64,000 bases of DNA, from assembly GCF_014805625.2 (NCBI RefSeq), contig NW_023998605.1, positions 645,597 to 709,596 on the forward strand, read 5' to 3'. Positions 58,976 through 64,000 of the stretch are shown here, one piece after another. Both the position numbers and the translations under genes were made by a program. Positions within the stretch are counted from its first letter, which is position 1. Each line of letters starts with the position of its first letter. The notes beneath the pieces are model-generated. The model searched no databases, was not told the DNA's origin, and saw nothing but the letters and a program-made list of their open reading frames with translations. The DNA is from Glossina fuscipes (Eukaryota > Arthropoda > Insecta > Diptera > Glossinidae).

Positions 58976-59960
58976 AGCAAAATGTATGAGGAGCTTGTGT
59001 CAAGAAAAGATTCTTCTTTATTACAACAACGGCATTGTGCCTGCCTACTTCATTCAGTGTTTAAAGGCACTCCCACACAAGCCTGGATGTTATTATTCCC
59101 TAAGGGACCTTAGGGCGGCTTGGCTGTCGGAGTATGTGCAAATCCGCTCTCTCCTGTACTGCTTTCTTAAGCATTCAAATGCACATGCGGTGATTGCGTA
59201 GACTTCTGCTTGGAATATGGACGAATATGTCCCATTGGTGTAACCTTCTGGAAACTCGGGCCACAAACCCCAACCCCAGGTTTACCATTCCCAATTTTGA
59301 AACATCGTTGTACTATTTCCCTAATTTCGGGATTCAAAAGCTCGTCCGTCCCAATCACATCTCGGCGATATAGTCACCCTGAACCGGTGGGACAGTATCA
59401 TCTTTGCACAAAAATGGTCCGATATTTTCACAAAAAGTTCGTCCATAAAGTTTTTCAAATCCCTTAGGCATCCCCTGTGACTGCCTGGTTTTAATCTGTT
59501 GAAATTAGACAGTCTAAGCACAGTCTCCTTTCCTATAGCAATAGGAAGAAGTGTGACGCAACGCCTCTAGGGTATTCAAGAGGCTGGATCTCATCGCCCC
59601 GGTAATGCCAATACACGCGAGATGTTGGGTTTTATTTAATGCCGTCGCCACTGTTTTTATTTCACCTTAGGCCACCAGGCCCAACTGCGTAAGTTAGCAT
59701 GGGGACGTTTACGGTGGTATAAGACAAGTAGATCATACTTGGCCTTATACAACGTGTTTTGCCGCAAAGGCGTTGGCAGGCAAAGAATGCTCCAGTCGCC
59801 GTTTCCGTTAGACAACTTAAGTGAGGATTTCAGGTTAATCCACTGTCAAAGTAAACACCAAGATATTTCACCTCATTTGAATAGTCCAGGACTTCATCCT
59901 ATACAATGGAATAACTATGATTATTGTATTTACTATATAATTGCTGGCTTCAGTCCATCG
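58976..59960 (-). mobile_element. LOA/R1-like non-LTR element, RT tail and RNase H fragment
   Basis: On the minus strand from about 59905 the reading is DEVLDYSNEVKYLGVYFDSG, then ACQRLCGKTR and LSYTTVNVPMLTYAVGP. In other frames it reads ACIGITGAMRS (near 59610) and NFNRLKPGSH. The RNase H follows: WGWGLW-type start near 59280, FQAEVYAITACAFECL (the catalytic Glu, near 59205) and YSDSQAALRSLRE (second Asp, near 59125). It fades out near 58975. This family differs from the I-like RNase H copies at the left of the window (SDSQAAL against TDSLSVL). Stops and frameshifts throughout. Confidence 0.7.
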
Positions 59961-60553
59961 ATTGGAAATGAAATATTTCTGCTCATGTAGCTGTTCTAAG
60001 CTGCGTTTGTTTATTTTGCGTGCAAAGATGAATTTTCACTCTTTCAATTTTTTTGGGATATATAGCTCGCATGGAATGATCTATACCGGATTGCACATTT
60101 TTGAAATTTTCTCTTATTCCGTTTAAAAAATCCCAAAAATCCCAAATGTGCTACTGTGGCACTTAGTATAGGTAGCCGTAAATTTTGGCCACAGACCATT
60201 TTAGCAGGTGAAAGAACCTAAAGGAACGGCGGGAAGTTTTTCGGCCCATTTATAAGATTATTCCCTAAATAAAATAGTTGCTTTAAATTACCTATGGAAT
60301 CGTTCAATGATACCATTTGACTGGAGATGATAAAGCGACTTACTGAGCTTGTGACTACCCAAAAATTTTACAAATGTTACAAGTTTTACAAGTTAGTGAA
60401 AAGCTTGGAATTGAATTGAGTATCCCGATCACTGGTAATTTGTAAAGGTACACCGGGACGTTTGATATAATTTGTAAAGCAGGCTGAAGCAACGGCTGAC
60501 ACGCTTATATCCGTAAGAGCATAAGCTTCCGGTTAGTGAGTAAAACAATATAT
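59961..60553. other. No recognised feature
   Basis: AT-rich sequence with no recognised coding or repeat. Confidence 0.4.
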
Positions 60554-61450
60554 TAGTTTGGGGAAAAAGAAATCCATTATTTTTATACGAACTTTAGGAC
60601 TTTATTTAACATGCTTCGGATTGTCCGATTTGGGGCAAATAACACCGTTTTGTTGTATGATTTGTTGCCATTTTAAAGGTAACTGTAAAATGCCTCTCTC
60701 ATAGAAGTCCTGGTCTCTATTTGCAAAAAACTCTAGTAGTCGATTTTCACAATCCTCCCTAGATTCCAATTTTTTATCATTAAAGAAATTTTGCAATGCA
60801 AGAAAAAGATGATAATCGCTTGGTGCCAAGTCCGGACTGTATGGCGGATGCATTCAAACTTCCCAACCAAGGTCCCGAAGTTTCTGGCGAGTCACTGTAG
60901 ATGTGTGTGGCCTAGCGTTGTCCTGGTGGAACACGACACCTCTCCTGTTGGCCAACTCTGGCCGTTTCTGGTCAATCGCTATCTTCAAACGGTCCAGTTG
61001 TTGACAGTAGAGATCAGAATTTAGCGTTTGGCCATATGGAAGCAACTCATAATAAACAATCCCTTTCCAGTCCCACCAAATGCATAGCAAAACTTTCCTG
61101 GCCGTTAGTCCTGGTTTGACCACCGTTTGAGGTACTTCACCGCTCTTTGACCACGATCGTTTTCGCACATGGTTATCGTATGTGATCCTTTTCTCATCTC
61201 TAGTCACCATCCGTTTAAGAAATGGGTCTATCTCATTCCGTTTGGCCAAGGCTTCGCAGATGGAAATTCGATCCATCATGTCTTTTTCTGTTAATTTGTG
61301 TGGCACCCAAATATCGAGCTTCTTTTTGAATCCAGCTTTGTGTAAATGGTTTACAACTGTTTTATGGTTTTTGTCGCTGGCGATATTGTATGTCTGTAGA
61401 TTTTTGATACTGTATACAATTTCTGCTAAAGGTATTAACTTGTTCATTCA
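60554..61450 (-). mobile_element. mariner-family transposon, 5' truncated
   Basis: Minus-strand transposase from 61447 to 60602, with only one stop (60851-60853 region) in otherwise continuous reading: WVPHKLTEKDMMDR, TRDEKRITYDN (usual GDEKW altered), WWDWKGIVYYELL, VVFHQDNARPHTS (second Asp) and, after the stop, MHPPYSPDLAPSDYHLF (third Asp region intact). The C-terminus is KWQQIIQQNG then an unusual tail. The N-terminal DNA-binding region is missing. The 3' side has TTAGTTTGGGGAAAAAGAAA at 60553, a typical mariner end, but no matching inverted copy was found on the other side. Confidence 0.88.
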
Positions 61451-61591
61451 TACCTCGCAAAAAAAATCCATCATGGAAGTGTGACTTTGGTTCCGGTGTG
61501 AAAAAATGTTATGCAACTTCTTGAAGATTGTATATCTAAGTGTGGAAGGCACATATGGTCTCGGTCATAGCACAGTCACCTCAAAGAGAAT

Positions 61592-61931
61592 TTTGAAATT
61601 TAAAACAAGAATTTGAATTCATTCAAGATTGTTTTTCGGTCCTTATATAAAATTCTGTGGTTCCTTATCATTTTGTTTTTCCTCTTGTAATATTTAGGTC
61701 ATTTGAACCTAAAATATCAATTTCGAAACCTCCAGAGAAGCTATCAGCAATTATTATTATATTTGAAATTTAAAACAAGAATTTGAATTCATTGAAGATT
61801 GTTTTTCGGTCCTTATATAAAATTCTGTGGTTCCATATCATTTTGTTTTTCTTCTTGTAATATTTAGGTCATTTGAACCTAAAATATCAATTTCGAAACC
61901 TCCAGAGAAGCTATCAGCAATTATTATATTT
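61592..61931 (+). repeat. 170-bp tandem duplication
   Basis: Two adjacent units, 61592-61761 and 61762-61931, differ at only a few positions (for example GTGGTTCCTTATC against GTGGTTCCATATC). Landmarks such as GAATTTGAATTCATT and CTATCAGCAATTATTAT are offset by exactly 170. The near-identity points to a recent event. The unit has no recognised coding. It abuts the end of the gypsy fragment. Confidence 0.95.
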
Positions 61932-63240
61932 TATTGTTTGTATTGTCGCGTATGTATTGTATGTAGTCAGTAAATTGCGAAATGTACTCCCATCGTCTCG
62001 TTTGCCTTGTCCTTCCTTTCGTTTTTGATTCCGGACCCTTTGATAAGGGTTTGTTAAGGTTTTGTGATCGGTGTTAACCGTGAATTGTCTGCCTTTTACC
62101 AAATGTTTAAAATATTTAATACCTAAATAAATTGTTAAAAGTTTGTGGTTGAAGACACTGTATATTATATTAAGAGGAGATAGTTGTTTAGAGAAAAAGG
62201 CTAATGGTTCTATCGCGTTATTTATTGTCTGCGGTAAAACTACGCCAACATTTGAGACATTCAATGTTAAAGAATTTTTAGCTTCTCTATTGAAATAGTG
62301 TAATAATTGTTTATAGGATTGGTTGCTTCATCAAGCATAGATATGTATCTACGATAATAGTTTAATAATCCTATAAATTTTTGGTCTTGTTTGAAAGGTT
62401 TTTCAAAGTTTTTGCTACTTTCTCTTGAGATGGACCAATCCCATCACTTGATATATTATGACAAAAAAAATTAATGGTTGCAACCCCAAAAATGCATTTG
62501 AGGCTTAATTATGAACCCATATTCATCTAGTCAATAATTATGTCTAAATGTTGAATACGTTCGGTTTAATTCCTGCTGGCAGTCGGTAAATGATTTATAT
62601 ACACCAAAATGAAGTCTTAGCCACAAAAACTTCATCTGCAGATGTTTGGGATGTTCGAGTTGAGTTCCTTAAACCAAAGTCATGTAAATAAATTGAGACA
62701 CTCCAAATGGTGTTGTGGCTGCGGTTGTTTGACTGATCTTAGGGGCCGTTGAAAGCTGATGATGAGTTGTTACTAAATCCAATTTAGAAAAATTTGTTTT
62801 GTGTTTTAATTTGATTTTATACTTTGAACGCGTGGTAACGAGTACTAATCGGCTACCGACTACGTTTAAACACCAAAAATGACCCCAAGAGCGCCATTCG
62901 TTGGGATTTTTCTTTTGCCATAAATGCCACTTAACTAAAAAATTGAATTCCGCTTCAGCGAGTTATAACCGAAGCCGGTTGGATTTACAAAACGGAAGAA
63001 CAACATTGGCAGTTCGTGAATAGTTGAATGCTTAATTTGTTTTGAATAAGCTGGCTCGGCTCTTAAAGAAGGGTATTTCTTTAGTAAGCTAATATACTTA
63101 CTTTCTGTTTGTAGCAGAACATCGCAAATGCGTACTACTGCATCAACGGACAGATTGGTCAAATAATCTGGTAATCGTCTATGCTTAATATCAACCAATA
63201 AATTGTATTTATTCAGGAAATCGGCACCTGTTATTAGCCT
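61932..63240 (-). mobile_element. Ty3/gypsy pol fragment (protease end, RT, RNase H)
   Basis: Minus-strand order. LITGADFLNKYNLLVDIKHR (63235-63175) is a retropepsin C-terminal landmark, followed by the protease-RT linker. RT pieces are QKKNPNEW (near 62915), FSKLDLV-THHQLSTAP (near 62785), AATTPFGVSQFIYMT (near 62700) and, after loss of the YIDD region, NISSDGIGPSQEKV (near 62450). RNase H reads LAFFSKQLSPLNIIYSVFNH then GRQFTVNTDHKTL (62200-62050). Many stops. Integrase is absent. The family is clear from the LAFFSK-LS and Y-TDHK-L motifs. No LTR is attached. Confidence 0.85.
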
Positions 63241-63890
63241 AAATTAAAAATGTAGCAGTAAGCTGGCTTCGAAGATTTAGATTAATATTTAAGAGGTTTT
63301 TATAAAATGTGTTGACTGTAGATCCACTGGCTGCCGTTAAAATAAAATTGGAAGTTTTTTTGTGAACCTGAAAATTACTTTCGATGAAACTGCAAGGTTG
63401 CTCGGATTTTCTAACATTGCTACGAAACCAATAAAGCGCTATCTACGAATTTACTAAATGTTGTAATAGGGCGGCATTGCTGCGAGTTAATCGCCATATT
63501 TTATTTAAGGAAGAAACAAATTTCATCTATTCGTCTATATTCCTAATATTGGAGACAGTCAAGGCTACCGACAATTTCTTAGGTAACTTTTTAATCCACA
63601 TCATTTTTAGTACGTCTGCACTTAATGTGGGAAGAGCTGTTAGGCATATTGACGATAAAACACAGAAGATCTTCGGTCGCCTAGGCATGAGTCGGCAAAA
63701 TCGTTCTCCAACCTGGAAGCTTCACTGAGATGGACCAAATAGAGATGGTTTTATAGAGCCAGCAAATATATCCGCACTAGCGCTATGTCTTTGTGTCTTC
63801 TTTGTAAAATTTTGGTTATCGTGTCCCATAAGTAAATCAACGATAGTACCCATATCCTATAACTAACTCTGTCTCAATTCCTAACTTTCG
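63241..63890. other. No recognised feature
   Basis: The open frame 63477-63728 (+) shows no recognisable motif. It may belong to the retroelement that begins to be recognisable at 63891. Confidence 0.3.
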
Positions 63891-64000
63891 GAAGATGACG
63901 TTTTGAAAGAGTTGAGTTCTCTAAAATATTGTTGTGCGCCAGGACCTGATGGAATTCCATCATGTGTACTTAAATCTTGCGCTGTCGAGTTATGTGGTGT
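63891..64000 (+). pseudogene. Jockey-like RT start, cut by window end
   Basis: The reading from 63891 is EDDVLKELSSLKY, then APGPDGIPSCVLKSCAVELC. This is the conserved (S)PGPDGIP segment at the beginning of Jockey-type RT, comparable with SLKSLKYSFPLGPDVIPC in the copy at 18225-21870. The frame is open at the window edge, so whether this copy is intact cannot be said. Confidence 0.75.

Noticed and set aside
59167..59521. Two minus-strand frames taken as an independent gene
   Set aside because: In adjoining frames the same interval contains FQAEVYAI and YSDSQAAL RNase H motifs and follows an RT tail, so it is part of a non-LTR relic.
1..64000. Search for CRISPR arrays, rRNA, bacterial-style operons and riboswitches
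   Set aside because: None seen. Spliced genes and eukaryotic transposons show this is animal nuclear DNA, and the tandem repeats lack spacer structure.

Overview
This window is AT-rich, intron-containing nuclear DNA of an insect, almost certainly a higher fly (Diptera). The one gene that can be called with confidence is acetyl-CoA carboxylase (ACC) on the + strand. It has a complete eleven-exon core at 39899-47719 and at least two alternative 5' coding modules: 34218-34960 in three exons, and a single exon at 37053-37318. Both modules are spliced in the same phase onto the exon at 39899. The predicted proteins are about 2351 and 2415 residues. The exon structure, the biotin site, the AMPK-type serine and the dipteran transposon mix all point to a fly; the species cannot be named from the sequence alone.

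Left region (1-24 kb): a transposon graveyard with no host gene that I can support. It holds two 3' fragments of an I-clade-like non-LTR retrotransposon (RNase H plus zinc knuckle), two arrays of one 63-bp tandem repeat touching those fragments, several minus-strand copies of a Jockey-like non-LTR element (ORF1 with a Cys-rich finger, endonuclease, reverse transcriptase), an I-like ORF1 and RT relic, an R1-like C-terminal knuckle, a possible P/THAP-type transposase relic and several short tandem duplications.

Middle (24-48 kb): about 6.7 kb in which I recognise nothing, then a mariner relic with visible inverted repeats (30880-32061), a small orphan exon-like block, the ACC 5' modules separated by long introns, and the ACC body with a likely polyadenylation signal at 48201.

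Right region (48-64 kb): nested transposons. A mariner fragment lies at 49.8-50.3 kb. A plus-strand non-LTR element (52.6-59 kb) has been split by a 1.0-kb insertion with a 15-bp target duplication, by a solo LTR with a 4-bp duplication and by a piggyBac-like element at TTAA. Further right are an opposite-strand RT/RNase H fragment, a second mariner, a 170-bp tandem duplication and a Ty3/gypsy pol fragment. The window ends inside the RT of another Jockey-like copy.

Functionally, ACC makes malonyl-CoA for fatty-acid synthesis and for restraint of fatty-acid oxidation. Everything else recognised is mobile-element debris, nearly all of it visibly broken. The most interesting feature is the ACC 5' end: alternative N-termini, a start-stop uORF abutting one ATG, a hydrophobic leader that a downstream ATG would skip, and a basic residue of the AMPK motif encoded across the shared splice junction.
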